64,000 bases of DNA from the NCBI GenBank assembly GCA_017305135.1, contig JAFKNA010000005.1:186001-250000 (forward strand), in the 5' to 3' direction. The stretch is from Lysobacterales bacterium. Its GTDB lineage: Bacteria > Pseudomonadota > Gammaproteobacteria > Xanthomonadales > Rhodanobacteraceae. This document shows positions 1-9,162 of the stretch, one piece after another. Under the pieces are notes generated by a model, which saw only the letters and a program-made list of their open reading frames with translations, did not search any database and was not told the DNA's origin. The translations under genes and the position numbers were made by a program. The first letter of the stretch is position 1. Each line of letters begins with the position of its first letter.

Positions 1-315
1 GTTCTGCGGCGCCTGCAAGGCCAGCGCCGCCAGCGAGGACACCGGCACCACCGGCACGTCGAGTGCCAGCGCCAGGCCCTGCGCCGCGGCGACCGCCAAG
101 CGCACGCCCGTGAATGCGCCCGGCCCGCGGCCGACGGCGATCCCGTCCAGCGCGCGTCGCGACAGGCCCGCCTCGGCCAGCAGCCCCTCGCACATCGGCA
201 GCAGCAGCGCCGCATGGCGCCGCGGCGCCAGCTCGCTGCGCGCGATCAGCCGCTCGCCGCACAGCAGCGCCGCCGAACAGCACTCGGTGGAGGTTTCGAT
301 GGCGAGGAGGTTCAT
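1..315 (-). CDS. tsaB: tRNA threonylcarbamoyladenosine biosynthesis protein TsaB (3' part cut off by window edge)
   Basis: The minus-strand reading from an ATG at 315 begins MNLLAIETSTECCSAALL and continues with LPMCEGLLAEAGL and IAVGRGPGAFTGVRLA. This is the ASKHA-fold N-terminus of TsaB, the non-catalytic partner that forms a heterodimer with TsaD (and TsaE) to make t6A at position 37 of ANN-decoding tRNAs in the cytoplasm. Only about 105 codons lie inside the window; the C-terminal half continues to the left. The GRGPGxFTGxR loop is diagnostic of the family. Confidence in family is high; nothing can be said about the missing half. Confidence 0.9.
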   Translation of the reverse strand, partial: MNLLAIETSTECCSAALLCGERLIARSELAPRRHAALLLPMCEGLLAEAGLSRRALDGIAVGRGPGAFTGVRLAVAAAQGLALALDVPVVPVSSLAALALQAPQN

Positions 316-540
316 CGACGGAATTTTAGCAGCTGGCGACAGCAGACCGCCCCGCAGGCGCTGGTATCGGCCGGGTGCTGATCGGCGCCCGCCCGGGGCA
401 TCGACTTCGTGCGATGAGCCGACCAAGCCGGGGTCCAGGCCGCTCCCAGCAAAGCAGGCCTTCCGGGCCCAGACCGGGGCGGGGCGCCGCTTGCGCCATC
501 GGAACTGCACTGCGGGGACCGGTCGAGGTGCTGTCTTGAA

Positions 541-615
541 TGGTGGGCCGTGATGGGATCGAACCATCGACCAATGGATTAAAAGTCCACTGCTCTACCG
601 CTGAGCTAACGGCCC
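541..615 (-). tRNA. tRNA-Lys, anticodon UUU
   Basis: Read on the minus strand, the acceptor arm GGGCCGU (complement of 609-615) pairs with ACGGCCC (complement of 545-551). It is followed by the A discriminator and an encoded CCA at 541-543. The D-arm contains AGCUCAGCGGUAGAGC, the anticodon loop is CUUUUAA (anticodon UUU), and the T-arm contains GGUUCGAUCC. It is 75 nt with the CCA. All stems close, so this is a functional-looking tRNA. It sits between tsaB and queC. Confidence 0.96.
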
Positions 616-766
616 TGACTGGATCATGCGCGGCACCGCGCATCCACGGTGCCTTGCCTTGCCGCTCCGGTCTGAGGAAGACGCCAGAGCGAGACATTCG
701 CCACGTACGTCCGCTGAGGGAGCAAGGCAGCGCGCGAGGGGCGCGCATTTTACCTGCACGGACGGT

Positions 767-1483
767 TCAGCGATAGCGCGTCGGATCGGGTACGCCGGCG
801 GCGCGGAATCCCTCCGCGCGCAGGTGGCAGGCATCGCAGCCACCGCAGGCGCGGCCCTGTGGGTCAGCCTGGTAGCAGGAAATGGTGGCGGCGAAATCGA
901 TGCCGAGCTCCATGCCCGCCCGCACGATGTCGCCCTTGCCCATGTGCATCAGCGGCGCGCGGATGCGCAGCGGCCTGCCTTCCACGCCGGCCCGGGTGGC
1001 GACGTTGGCGAGCGCCTGGAAGGCTTCGATGAAGGACGGGCGGCAGTCCGGGTAGCCCGAATAATCCACCGCGTTGACGCCGCACCAGATGCCCTCGGCG
1101 CCGAGCACCTCGGCCCAGCCGAGCGCGATCGACAGCATGATGGCATTGCGCGCCGGCACGTAGGTGAGCGGGATGCCGGCGCCGCCGTGCGCGGGGACCT
1201 CGATGTCGGCGGTGAGCGAGGAGCCGCCGATGCTGCGCAGGTCCACCGCCACCGTCTTGTGCTCGACCGCGCCGAGCGCGGCGGCCACCTCGCGCGCGGC
1301 ATCGAGTTCGGAGTGGTGGCGCTGTCCGTAATCGACGCTCAGCGCATGGCAGGCAAAGCCGGCCGCGCGCGCGAGGCCCAGCGTCACCGCCGAGTCCATG
1401 CCGCCGGACACCAGCACGACGGCGCGCCGGAGGGCCGGGGTTGGCGTTGGGGATTGTGGATTGTGGCTTGGGGGAACTGGCAT
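767..1483 (-). CDS. queC: 7-cyano-7-deazaguanine synthase QueC
   Basis: QueC converts 7-carboxy-7-deazaguanine to preQ0 with ATP and ammonia in queuosine biosynthesis. The ATP-binding P-loop SGGMDS lies at residues 26-31 and the family motif SVDYGQRH follows. A C-terminal zinc site has four cysteines (about C203, C213, C216, C219). Length (238 aa) is normal. The start is uncertain. Reading frame is open to an ATG at 1522, but that lies inside a palindromic repeat (1517-1602), so the ATG at 1483 is chosen. Even from there, about 18 residues precede the conserved core, and part of them is encoded by a degenerate heptad array (1450-1477). It follows queE on the same strand, the usual pairing. 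Confidence 0.93.
   Translation of the reverse strand: MPVPPSHNPQSPTPTPALRRAVVLVSGGMDSAVTLGLARAAGFACHALSVDYGQRHHSELDAAREVAAALGAVEHKTVAVDLRSIGGSSLTADIEVPAHGGAGIPLTYVPARNAIMLSIALGWAEVLGAEGIWCGVNAVDYSGYPDCRPSFIEAFQALANVATRAGVEGRPLRIRAPLMHMGKGDIVRAGMELGIDFAATISCYQADPQGRACGGCDACHLRAEGFRAAGVPDPTRYR
1450..1477. repeat. Degenerate four-unit heptad array inside the queC 5' end
   Basis: Units read GGGATTG, TGGATTG, TGGCTTG and GGGGAAC, a diverged copy of the 4 x 7-nt family found elsewhere in the window. It falls in frame within the N-terminal, non-conserved part of QueC. Because of the degeneracy, its membership in the family is an inference. Confidence 0.45.
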
Positions 1484-1516
1484 GTCTGCTGCGTTATCGG
1501 AACCCGCGACCAACGT

Positions 1517-1602
1517 CATCATTCCCGCGGAAGCGGGGATTCATTTGATTTGCCTGCTGCGATCAAGAGCAGGATGGATTCCCGCTTTCGCGGGCATGAC
1601 GT
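1517..1602. repeat. Paired palindromic extragenic repeat between queE and queC
   Basis: The left arm at about 1516-1542 (TCATCATTCCCGCGGAAGCG...) and the right arm at about 1576-1600 (GGATTCCCGCTTTCGCGGGC...) are inverted copies. Each arm carries its own small CCCGC/GCGGG hairpin. This is the common CATTCCCGCGAAAGCGGGAATCC-type extragenic palindrome seen in many proteobacteria. It occupies most of the queE-queC gap. Confidence 0.8.
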
Positions 1603-1685
1603 CGACGGGGTTCTCGAGGCTGCCTGCCACGGTCGGAAACTGCAAGGTGATCGAACCGCGCCCGCCTTCGTGTGCGGCGCCCCGG

Positions 1686-2444
1686 CTACCGCCCGCGCTC
1701 CTCGCCCCACAGCGCTTTGTGCAATTGCCCCTGCAGGCGCACCTGCAGACGGTCGGCGAGGATCCATTCGGCAAGCTGGCCGGGCGCGAGCCGTCCGAAC
1801 ACGGGCGAGAACAGCACCTGGCAGCGCTCGGCGAGCCGGTGCTCGGCGACGCGCGCCACCGCCCAGTCGTAGTCCGCGCGATCGGCGATCACCACCTTGG
1901 CCTGGTCGTGCGGCAGGAGGTGGCCCATGTTGGACCAGAGATTGCGGGATACCTCGCCGGAGCCGGGCGCCTTGAGGTCGACCACCTTGCGCACGCGTGG
2001 ATCAACCGCGGCCACGTCGAGCGCGCCCGAGGTTTCCAGCGACACCTCGTGACCCGCGTCGCAGAGCCGGGCGAGCAGCAGCAGGCAGCGCTTCTGCGCC
2101 AGCGGCTCGCCCCCGGTCACGCAGACGTGGCGGGCGCGATGGCGCGCCACCTCGGCCAGCACCTCGTCGATGTCCCGCCACTGGCCGCCGTGGAAGGCGT
2201 ATTCGGTGTCGCACCAGGTGCAGCGCAGCGGACAGCCGGTCAGGCGCACGAACACCGTCGGCCAGCCCACGGCGTCGGCCTCGCCCTGGATGGAATGGAA
2301 GATCTCGCTGATGCGCAACCGCGTGGCGTGGCCCGGGGCGCGGGAGGGTGGCGCATCCGGGCTGGATGCTGCGAGGGGAGCGGCCGGCTCCATCACGGGC
2401 TCCGTGATGCCGCCCTGCCCGCCTGTCGCCATTTCCACCGTCAT
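1686..2444 (-). CDS. queE: 7-carboxy-7-deazaguanine synthase QueE (radical SAM)
   Basis: QueE rearranges CPH4 to 7-carboxy-7-deazaguanine with a 4Fe-4S cluster and SAM. The radical-SAM cluster motif CPLRCTWC (C71, C75, C78) is present, preceded by the substrate-binding FHSIQGE (residues 49-55) and followed by the CVTGGEPL glycine-rich SAM loop. The frame is open to 2609, which would overlap cpoB. The ATG at 2444 leaves a 50-nt gap from cpoB and has a GAGG upstream, so it is preferred. The first 40 or so residues are low-complexity and Ala/Pro-rich. The true start may be the internal Met18. Confidence 0.93.
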   Translation of the reverse strand: MTVEMATGGQGGITEPVMEPAAPLAASSPDAPPSRAPGHATRLRISEIFHSIQGEADAVGWPTVFVRLTGCPLRCTWCDTEYAFHGGQWRDIDEVLAEVARHRARHVCVTGGEPLAQKRCLLLLARLCDAGHEVSLETSGALDVAAVDPRVRKVVDLKAPGSGEVSRNLWSNMGHLLPHDQAKVVIADRADYDWAVARVAEHRLAERCQVLFSPVFGRLAPGQLAEWILADRLQVRLQGQLHKALWGEERGR

Positions 2445-2494
2445 GACCTCGCACCGCCCTGCCCGCCCGCCCGCCAATGCCGGCGGGCTCGTCG

Positions 2495-3343
2495 TCAGCG
2501 CTGGGTTTCCATCCGGAGGGCGCGCAGGCGCCCCTGCGCGAGGCGCGCCACGGTGGTATCCGGGTAGGTCTCGACGACCTGGTTCAGCGTGGCCTCGGCC
2601 TCGTTCCACTGCCGCTGCTCGTACTGGCTGTAGCCGATCTTGAGCAGGGCGTCCGGTGCCTTCTGGCTGTCCGGGTAGCGCGCAAGCAGGGTGCGGAAGG
2701 CCTCTTCGGCAATCGGATAGTTCTGCGTGACGTAATACGACTCGCCGAGCCAGTAATAGGCATTGCCGGTCAGCGCATCGTCGGGATAGCGATCGATGAA
2801 GGACTGGAAACGTCGCGCCGACTCGGCATAGCGGCCGTCCTTGAGCGCGGCGAAGGCCTGGTTGTAGACGTCCATCGCGGAAGCGGAGTCCGCCGGTACT
2901 TCGGCCCCGGCAGGGTCGGCAGGCGGAAGCGTTCCCGTCATCGGCGGCGGCGGGGCCGCAGCCGGGCTGCCGAGTTCGATGTCCGGTGGCTGCTCGGGCG
3001 TCTTCGGCGTGGCAGCCACCGCGCCCGCGGCAGGCACCCCTTCGAGACGACCGATGCGCGAATCCAGGTCGATGTACTGGTCCTTGCTGCGCTGCTGCGC
3101 CTGGTCGAGGGCGTGGCGCAATTCCTCGACCTGGCCCTGGAGATCCTGCACCTGCTGCTGCAGCGCGGAGATACGGTTGACCATGTCGACCGCACTGTCG
3201 CCGCCGCCCTGGGCCGCCTGCTGCTCGAGGCGATCCACGCGTTCGGCGAGCGACAGGCGCTGCTGCGCCTGCGCCGCGGGCATCGCGACGGCGGCCACGA
3301 GGGCCGCCGCGGCGAAGGTCATGAGCTTGGGATGGCGCAGCAT
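2495..3343 (-). CDS. cpoB: Cell division coordinator CpoB (YbgF), Tol-Pal associated
   Basis: CpoB is a periplasmic protein that links PBP1B peptidoglycan synthesis to Tol-Pal during constriction. From the ATG at 3343 the protein has a signal peptide (about 26 residues, ending AAQAQ). A coiled-coil segment starting LAERVDRLEQQ follows (about 30-95, the trimerisation region), then a Pro/Ala linker. The C-terminal TPR repeats (from about residue 160) include the motifs YNQAFAALKDGRYAES, NAYYWLGESYY and DALLKIGYSQYE. The 282 aa length fits the family. It lies 13 nt downstream of pal, the standard last gene of the tol-pal operon. Confidence 0.93.
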   Translation of the reverse strand: MLRHPKLMTFAAAALVAAVAMPAAQAQQRLSLAERVDRLEQQAAQGGGDSAVDMVNRISALQQQVQDLQGQVEELRHALDQAQQRSKDQYIDLDSRIGRLEGVPAAGAVAATPKTPEQPPDIELGSPAAAPPPPMTGTLPPADPAGAEVPADSASAMDVYNQAFAALKDGRYAESARRFQSFIDRYPDDALTGNAYYWLGESYYVTQNYPIAEEAFRTLLARYPDSQKAPDALLKIGYSQYEQRQWNEAEATLNQVVETYPDTTVARLAQGRLRALRMETQR

Positions 3344-3356
3344 GGCGGGACCTGGG

Positions 3357-3866
3357 TCAGCGGGCCGTGTAGACGACCTCGACGCGGCGGTTCTTCGACC
3401 AGCACGCCTCGTTGTGCTCGCGGCAGACCGGACGCTCCTCGCCATAGCTCACCACGTTGAGCTGCGCACGCGAGGCGCCGGCGGCGGACAGCGCCGACTG
3501 CACGGCGTTGCCGCGGCGCTCGCCGAGGCCGAGGTTGTATTCGCGCGAACCGCGCTCGTCGGCATTGCCTTCCAGGGTGACGCGCGCGTCGGGGAACTGG
3601 CGCAGGTACTCGGCGTGGCAGGCGATCTGCGCCTGGAATTCGGGCTTGATCTCGGTCTGGTCGAGATCGAAGTAGACCACGCGCTGGCGCAGGCACGAAT
3701 CGCTGTCGAGGCTGTCGCGGGTATAGCGGCCGCTCGGCTCGGCCGGAGCCGTCTGCGTGATCGGAGTTTCTTCAGGAGCCGGAGCCGGCTTCACCGCCTT
3801 CTTTGCACAGGCCGACATGCCTGCCGCGAGCAACACGCACACCGCAATACGAAAGATGCTGTTCAT
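3357..3866 (-). CDS. pal: Peptidoglycan-associated lipoprotein Pal
   Basis: Pal is the outer-membrane lipoprotein that binds peptidoglycan and TolB. A type II signal peptide ends in the lipobox MSAC (C20 is the lipidated residue). The C-terminal OmpA-like domain shows VVYFDLDQTEIKPEF, LEGNADERGSREYNLGLGERR and the terminal NRRVEVVY, including the D and R residues that bind meso-DAP. The ATG at 3866 is preferred over the further upstream start because AAGGGA lies 8 nt upstream and the signal peptide then begins normally. Length is 169 aa. Confidence 0.96.
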   Translation of the reverse strand: MNSIFRIAVCVLLAAGMSACAKKAVKPAPAPEETPITQTAPAEPSGRYTRDSLDSDSCLRQRVVYFDLDQTEIKPEFQAQIACHAEYLRQFPDARVTLEGNADERGSREYNLGLGERRGNAVQSALSAAGASRAQLNVVSYGEERPVCREHNEACWSKNRRVEVVYTAR

Positions 3867-3944
3867 GGTGTTTCCCTTCAACGTGACAGATGGGTGGAAT
3901 ACGACACTTGCTCAAGCAATCGGCCGACAAGCCGCCGCGCCGCC

Positions 3945-5258
3945 TCAACGAGGCCGGAACGGACCCCACGCCGGCTCGCGCACATCGCCATCGGCAAAGC
4001 CGAGGCGCTGACGCACGCGCCCGTCGGCAGATACTGCATACAGGACGCCGCGTGAACCTTCGCTGGCGGCATACAGCAGCATGCTTCCGTTGGGAGCGAA
4101 ACTGGGGGCTTCATCCTGGTTGCCGGGAGAGACCAGAGAATACTGGTTCGTGGCCCGATCAAGAGTCGCAATACGATACACGTTTCCATTGCCCTGCACC
4201 ATCGCGAGCTTGGTGCCACGGGCGTCGACGACGCTGGGACTCGCGTTGTACTGGCCCTGGAAGGTCACCCGCGTGGCGCTGCCGCCGCCCGGCGCGACCT
4301 GGTAGATCTGCGGCTTGCCGGCGCGGTCGGAGGTGAAATAGATGCTTTTGCCGTCCGGGGCCCATTCCGGCTCGGTATCGATCGCGAAATGATTGGTCAC
4401 CTGGCTGAGGCCGCGGCTGGCCAGGTCCATCACGTAGATGTCCGGATTGCCGCCCTTGGAAAGGCTCATCGCCAGGCGCGTGCCATCGGGCGAGAAGGAA
4501 GGCGCGCTGTTGATGCCGCGGAAATTGGACACGACTTGGCGCGAGCCGGTGCCCAGATCCTGCACGTAGATCGCCGAATTGCCGCTCTCGAAGGACACGT
4601 AGGCGAGGCGCCGCCCGTCGGGCGACCACGAAGGCGAGAGCAGCGCCTCGCGCGAGCGCACCACCACCTGCGGGTTGTAGCCGTCGGAATCGGCGACCAT
4701 CAGCGCGTACTGCCAGTTGGGCGCCGCGCCGGTGGCGGTGATGTAGGCAATGCGCGTCCAGAACGCGCCGCGCACGCCGAGGATCTTCTCGTACACCGCA
4801 TCGGCGACCTGGTGCGCGATATCGCGCAGGCCCGTGCGCTGCCCGCTGATCGCGCCGTTGGCGATGGCCTCTTGGCGCGCCACGTCGAACAGCTCGTACT
4901 CCACGCGCAGGCCGCCGTTGCCGGTGTCGATCATGCGCCCGACGACCAGGTAGTCCTGCCGCAGCATGCGCCAGGTGGCGAACTTGACCTCGGCGCCGCG
5001 GGTCGGGAACTCGACGATGTCGTTGCGCGGCAAGGCGCGGAACTGGCCCGAGCGGGCGAGATCCGCACGCACGATCTCGCCGGGATTGGCTTCCGGCGGC
5101 ACGCTGGCGCTCTCGAAGCCGAACGGCACCACCGCGATCGGCACCGCCGATGCCGTGCCGTTGACGATGTCGATGTCCAGGCCCTGCGCGAAGGCGGCCG
5201 GCGCGAACAGCAGTGCCGCCCACAGCAGGAGCGTGTGACCCACGATGCGTTTATCCAT
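3945..5258 (-). CDS. tolB: Tol-Pal system protein TolB
   Basis: TolB is a periplasmic beta-propeller protein that interacts with Pal and the colicin/TolA machinery. The signal peptide ends at about AFA-Q25. The N-terminal domain contains IAVVPFGFE. Six WD40-like propeller blades follow with the repeated pattern PSWSPDGRRLAY, PSFSPDGTRLAM, PEWAPDGKSIYF and SFAPNGSMLLY. Length is 437 aa. A TTG at 5267 is also in frame, but the ATG at 5258 is a better start and lies only 5 nt after the tolA stop, so the two are probably translationally coupled. Confidence 0.96.
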   Translation of the reverse strand: MDKRIVGHTLLLWAALLFAPAAFAQGLDIDIVNGTASAVPIAVVPFGFESASVPPEANPGEIVRADLARSGQFRALPRNDIVEFPTRGAEVKFATWRMLRQDYLVVGRMIDTGNGGLRVEYELFDVARQEAIANGAISGQRTGLRDIAHQVADAVYEKILGVRGAFWTRIAYITATGAAPNWQYALMVADSDGYNPQVVVRSREALLSPSWSPDGRRLAYVSFESGNSAIYVQDLGTGSRQVVSNFRGINSAPSFSPDGTRLAMSLSKGGNPDIYVMDLASRGLSQVTNHFAIDTEPEWAPDGKSIYFTSDRAGKPQIYQVAPGGGSATRVTFQGQYNASPSVVDARGTKLAMVQGNGNVYRIATLDRATNQYSLVSPGNQDEAPSFAPNGSMLLYAASEGSRGVLYAVSADGRVRQRLGFADGDVREPAWGPFRPR

Positions 5259-5263
5259 CCTCG

Positions 5264-6193
5264 TCAATCCTGTCCGTCGTATTTGAAGTTGAACTTGATG
5301 CTGCGCTGGAAGACCTTTTCGTAACCCTGGTAGGGGAGCGGCGCCGCCTTCATCACCGCCTGCTCGATCGACAGGCGCGTCGCCGCGTCCGCGTTGCAGG
5401 GCGAGCCCACCGTCGCCGACAGCACGTCCCCGCCGGGAATCTGCGTGATGTTGAGCGAGCAGCGCAAGCCGGCGGAAGCGCTCTCGGGCCGATTCCAGTT
5501 CTGCGTCACCGCCGCCTGGATCGCCGCGGCGTAGCGCGCGGCCAGGTCATTGTCGGCGCCACCGGCGCCGGTCTGCGCGCGCTCGGCCTGGTGCTCGGTC
5601 TCCGCCGCACTCGCCTCACGTGCGGCAGCCTGCTTGTTGCGATCCTCGATCTGCGCCAGGCGCTCCTTTTCAAGGTTGAGCTTCTTTTCCGCCGCTTCGC
5701 GTTGCTTGCGGATTTCCGCCAGCTGCTTCTGCTGTTCCTCGCGAAGCTTCTTCTGCTTTTCTTCCTGCTCCAGCAGGACCTGCTGCTGGCGCACGCGCGC
5801 CTCTTCCTCGCGCTTGGCCTGCTCGGCCTGCTCACGGGCCAGTGCGGCGACCTTCTCGCGCTCGACGAGATCCTGGCGCTGCACTTCGGTCGGCGTTTCC
5901 TTCGCCGGTTCGGGTTTGGGTTCGGGCCGGGGCTGCGGCTCGGGTTCGGGCTTGGGCTCGGCCTTCGGCTGTGGCTTGGGTTCGGGTTTGGGCTGCGCCG
6001 CCTGTCGCGTTCCGCTGCGGGGCTTGGGCGCCGCCGTCGGGCCGACCAGCGTCGCCTCGATCACCGGCCCCGGCATCACCACCGGCCTGGCCTGATGCGT
6101 CCACCACAGGCCGATCAGCAGCGCCAGCACGAAGCCGGCGTGGAGGGCGAACGCAAGGCCGAATGCGCGCGCCTTGTCGGAGAAGCTCTCCAT
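5264..6193 (-). CDS. tolA: Cell envelope integrity protein TolA
   Basis: TolA spans the periplasm between TolQR in the inner membrane and TolB/Pal. A single N-terminal TM helix lies at about 10-31. It is followed by a Pro/Lys/Glu-rich segment (about 55-95) and a long charged coiled coil with many EEKQKKLREEQQKQL-like stretches (about 95-195). The C-terminal globular domain has AIQAAVTQNWNRP and RCSLNITQIPGGDV, typical of TolA domain III. It is 309 aa, shorter than E. coli TolA (421), as in other Lysobacterales. It is 4 nt downstream of tolR. Confidence 0.94.
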   Translation of the reverse strand: MESFSDKARAFGLAFALHAGFVLALLIGLWWTHQARPVVMPGPVIEATLVGPTAAPKPRSGTRQAAQPKPEPKPQPKAEPKPEPEPQPRPEPKPEPAKETPTEVQRQDLVEREKVAALAREQAEQAKREEEARVRQQQVLLEQEEKQKKLREEQQKQLAEIRKQREAAEKKLNLEKERLAQIEDRNKQAAAREASAAETEHQAERAQTGAGGADNDLAARYAAAIQAAVTQNWNRPESASAGLRCSLNITQIPGGDVLSATVGSPCNADAATRLSIEQAVMKAAPLPYQGYEKVFQRSIKFNFKYDGQD

Positions 6194-6197
6194 CCGC

Positions 6198-6644
6198 TCA
6201 GCGCCCGGGTTCCGCCGGCACCGGCTGGCTCATCAGCCCGACCTTGGGCACGCCCGCCGACTGCAGCAGCACCATGGCCTGGTAGATCTTTCCGTAGTCG
6301 GCGCGCTGATCACCCGCGACCAGCACAGGTACCTGCGGATTCTGGCGCACGAATGCTGAAACCTTGTTGACCAGCGCCTCGGCCTCGATCGCCTCGCGAT
6401 GCGTGGTGCCCAGGGTCAGGAAGTAATGCCCCTCCTGGTCAACGCTCACCACCACCGGTTCCTTCTCGTTCTGGATCGCCTTCGCCGCCGACTGCGGCAA
6501 CTCGATGTCGACGCCCAGGTTCAGCAGCGGCGCGGTGACCATGAAGATGATGAGCAGCACCAGCATCACGTCGATGTAGGGCACGACGTTGATCTGCGCC
6601 ATCAGGCGCCGCTTGCTGCGACGGGAGGAACTGGCTACGGGCAT
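6198..6644 (-). CDS. tolR: Tol-Pal system protein TolR
   Basis: TolR is the ExbD-family inner-membrane protein that helps harvest the proton motive force. After the basic N-terminus, INVVPYIDVMLVLLIIFMV forms the TM helix containing the protonatable Asp25. The periplasmic domain follows with VSVDQEGHYF and PVLVAGDQRADYGKIYQAM. The ATG at 6644 gives 148 aa, which fits the family. Longer readings to 6740 run through a heptad repeat and are not used. Confidence 0.95.
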   Translation of the reverse strand: MPVASSSRRSKRRLMAQINVVPYIDVMLVLLIIFMVTAPLLNLGVDIELPQSAAKAIQNEKEPVVVSVDQEGHYFLTLGTTHREAIEAEALVNKVSAFVRQNPQVPVLVAGDQRADYGKIYQAMVLLQSAGVPKVGLMSQPVPAEPGR

Positions 6645-6716
6645 GGCTCGGATTACGTGTGAGCGGAAGTCGGAATGTCTGGACGGAACCAGGCGACGGC
6701 GGATGCAGGCTCTTGC

Positions 6717-6744
6717 GAATCCCGAATCCCCAATCCCCAATCCC
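6717..6744. repeat. Four-unit heptad array between tolQ and tolR
   Basis: Units GAATCCC, GAATCCC, CAATCCC and CAATCCC (28 bp) begin immediately after the tolQ stop codon on the minus strand. This is a single-arm copy with no inverted partner in the 100-bp gap. Confidence 0.8.
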
Positions 6745-7424
6745 TACTCTTCAAGATGCGCCTGCCGCGCCAGGATCGAGGAGAACTCCTCGACGAAGGT
6801 GTCGTAGCGGATGCTGAGGCGTTCCAGGCGGGTCGAGAAGCGGTTGTAGGCCCATGACGCCGGAATGGCGGCGATGAGGCCCATGGCGGTGGCGACCAGC
6901 GCTTCGGAGATGCCCGGCGCGACCATGGCGATGGTCGCCTCCTTGACGTTGGCGAGGCCCTGGAAGGCCGCCATGATGCCCCACACCGTGCCGAGCAGGC
7001 CGACGTAGGGGCTGATCGAGCCGACGTTGGCGAGGAATTCCAGGCCCTGTTCGAGGCGGTCCACCTCGCGCGTCGAGGACACCCGCATGGCGCGCTGGGC
7101 GCCCTCCAGCAGGGTGCGCGAATCGACGCTGCGGCGCTGGCGCAGGCGGGCGAACTCGCGGAACCCGGCCTCGAAGATCGCGCCGCTGGCGGTGATGCGG
7201 TCGCTGCCGCTGGTGATCTCGCGGAACAGGCCGGCCAGGTCCGCGCCCGACCAGAAGCGCTCCTCGAACTCGTCGGCACTGTCATTGGCGCGCGACAGCA
7301 GTTGCCGCTTGCGGAAGATGATCACCCAGGACGCGAACGAGAACGCGAACAGCACCAGCAGTACCAGCTTGACGAACAGGCTCGCGCCGAGGACGAGGGC
7401 CAGGATGTTCATATCCGAATTCAT
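6744..7424 (-). CDS. tolQ: Tol-Pal system protein TolQ
   Basis: TolQ is the MotA/ExbB-family inner-membrane proton channel subunit that works with TolR. Three TM helices are visible: FVKLVLLVLFAFSFASWVIIF near the N-terminus, and the pair around VGLLGTVWGIMAAFQGLA and LVATAMGLIAAIPASWAYN. The channel-lining Thr/Gly-rich signature is intact. The ATG at 7424 gives 226 aa, the normal family length. The reading frame continues upstream to 7814 but that part is a shadow of ybgC. It overlaps the ybgC stop by 4 nt, consistent with one operon ybgC-tolQ-tolR-tolA-tolB-pal-cpoB. Confidence 0.96.
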   Translation of the reverse strand: MNSDMNILALVLGASLFVKLVLLVLFAFSFASWVIIFRKRQLLSRANDSADEFEERFWSGADLAGLFREITSGSDRITASGAIFEAGFREFARLRQRRSVDSRTLLEGAQRAMRVSSTREVDRLEQGLEFLANVGSISPYVGLLGTVWGIMAAFQGLANVKEATIAMVAPGISEALVATAMGLIAAIPASWAYNRFSTRLERLSIRYDTFVEEFSSILARQAHLEE

Positions 7425-7952
7425 GGAGGTGCGATCCCTTGGAGCAGATGGTCGGGAATGGGACGGGGACGAAAGCGGGCGGCGTCGAGGCAGGCGATGC
7501 GCACGCGCGCCGCGATCAGCGGCTTGACTGCGCCGGCGCGCAGGAGTTCCTGGCGCACGTGGAAACTGGCGCTGCGCGGCGGCTCGGCGGCCACGGTGGC
7601 GACCAGTTCGTCGTCCAGCCGCGCCGGCGCGTTGAAGCTGATGTCCATGTGGTGCACGACGAAGACGACGCCATCCTCGACGCGCAGCCGCTCCTGGCCG
7701 AACCCCGCCGCGCGCAGCCATTCGCTGCGCGCGCGCTCGAGGAAGCGCAGGTAGTTGGCATGATAGACGACGCCACCGGCATCGGTGTCTTCCCAGTAGA
7801 TGCGGATGGGCCACTGGAAGAGCCGGGAATCGGGAATCGGGAATCGGGAATCGTCAGAAGCAGCGCCCCGCGCGGCCGTCGTGTCGCGCACGGTTCCGTC
7901 AGGACCGCCGCACGATCCGGCGGACCCCGGCTCGCCCGGAGCCGGGCTTCTA

Positions 7953-7963
<11 letters not shown>
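7421..7963 (-). CDS. ybgC: Tol-Pal system-associated acyl-CoA thioesterase YbgC
   Basis: YbgC is a hotdog-fold acyl-CoA/ACP thioesterase encoded at the head of tol-pal operons. The conserved core starts at [22 protein letters not shown], which includes the catalytic Asp, and continues [11 protein letters not shown]. The start is unclear. The core begins right after the translated heptad array ([12 protein letters not shown]), with no ATG near it. The only in-frame ATG (7963) overlaps the ruvB stop by 11 bp and gives a 50-residue Gly/Pro-rich extension; a GTG at 7891 is the alternative. The array seems to have displaced the usual start, so the true N-terminus needs experimental mapping. Confidence 0.9.

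Positions 7964-7982
<19 letters not shown>
7825..7982. repeat. Two-armed heptad element between ruvB and ybgC
   Basis: The left arm is four GGGAATC units (7825-7852). The right arm (7955-7982) is the inverse: ATTCCCC, ATTGCCG, ATACCCG, ATTCCCG. They flank about 100 bp of GC-rich sequence. The right arm lies inside the 3' end of ruvB; the left arm and the spacer lie inside the ybgC 5' extension. Confidence 0.85.
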
Positions 7983-9008
<1,026 letters not shown>

Positions 9009-9011
9009 GCC

Positions 9012-9158
9012 GGGAATGGGGAATCGGGAATGGGGAATCGTCTGATTATCCCCTGCCAGTGAGGGTCAGTGTAGGTTTCCAGAAGCGGGGATGTGCAAAA
9101 CATCGAGGGATGCGCAGGCCTGCCGTTGCGATTCCCGATTCCCGATTCCCCATTCCCG
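9012..9158. repeat. Two-armed heptad element between kup and ruvB
   Basis: The left arm at 9012-9039 is GGGAATG, GGGAATC, GGGAATG, GGGAATC. The right arm at 9131-9158 is ATTCCCG, ATTCCCG, ATTCCCC, ATTCCCG, the inverted copy. They are separated by 91 bp. The right arm abuts the kup stop codon and the left arm lies 3 nt upstream of the ruvB start. The element fills the whole intercistronic gap. Confidence 0.9.
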
Positions 9159-9162
9159 GCTT

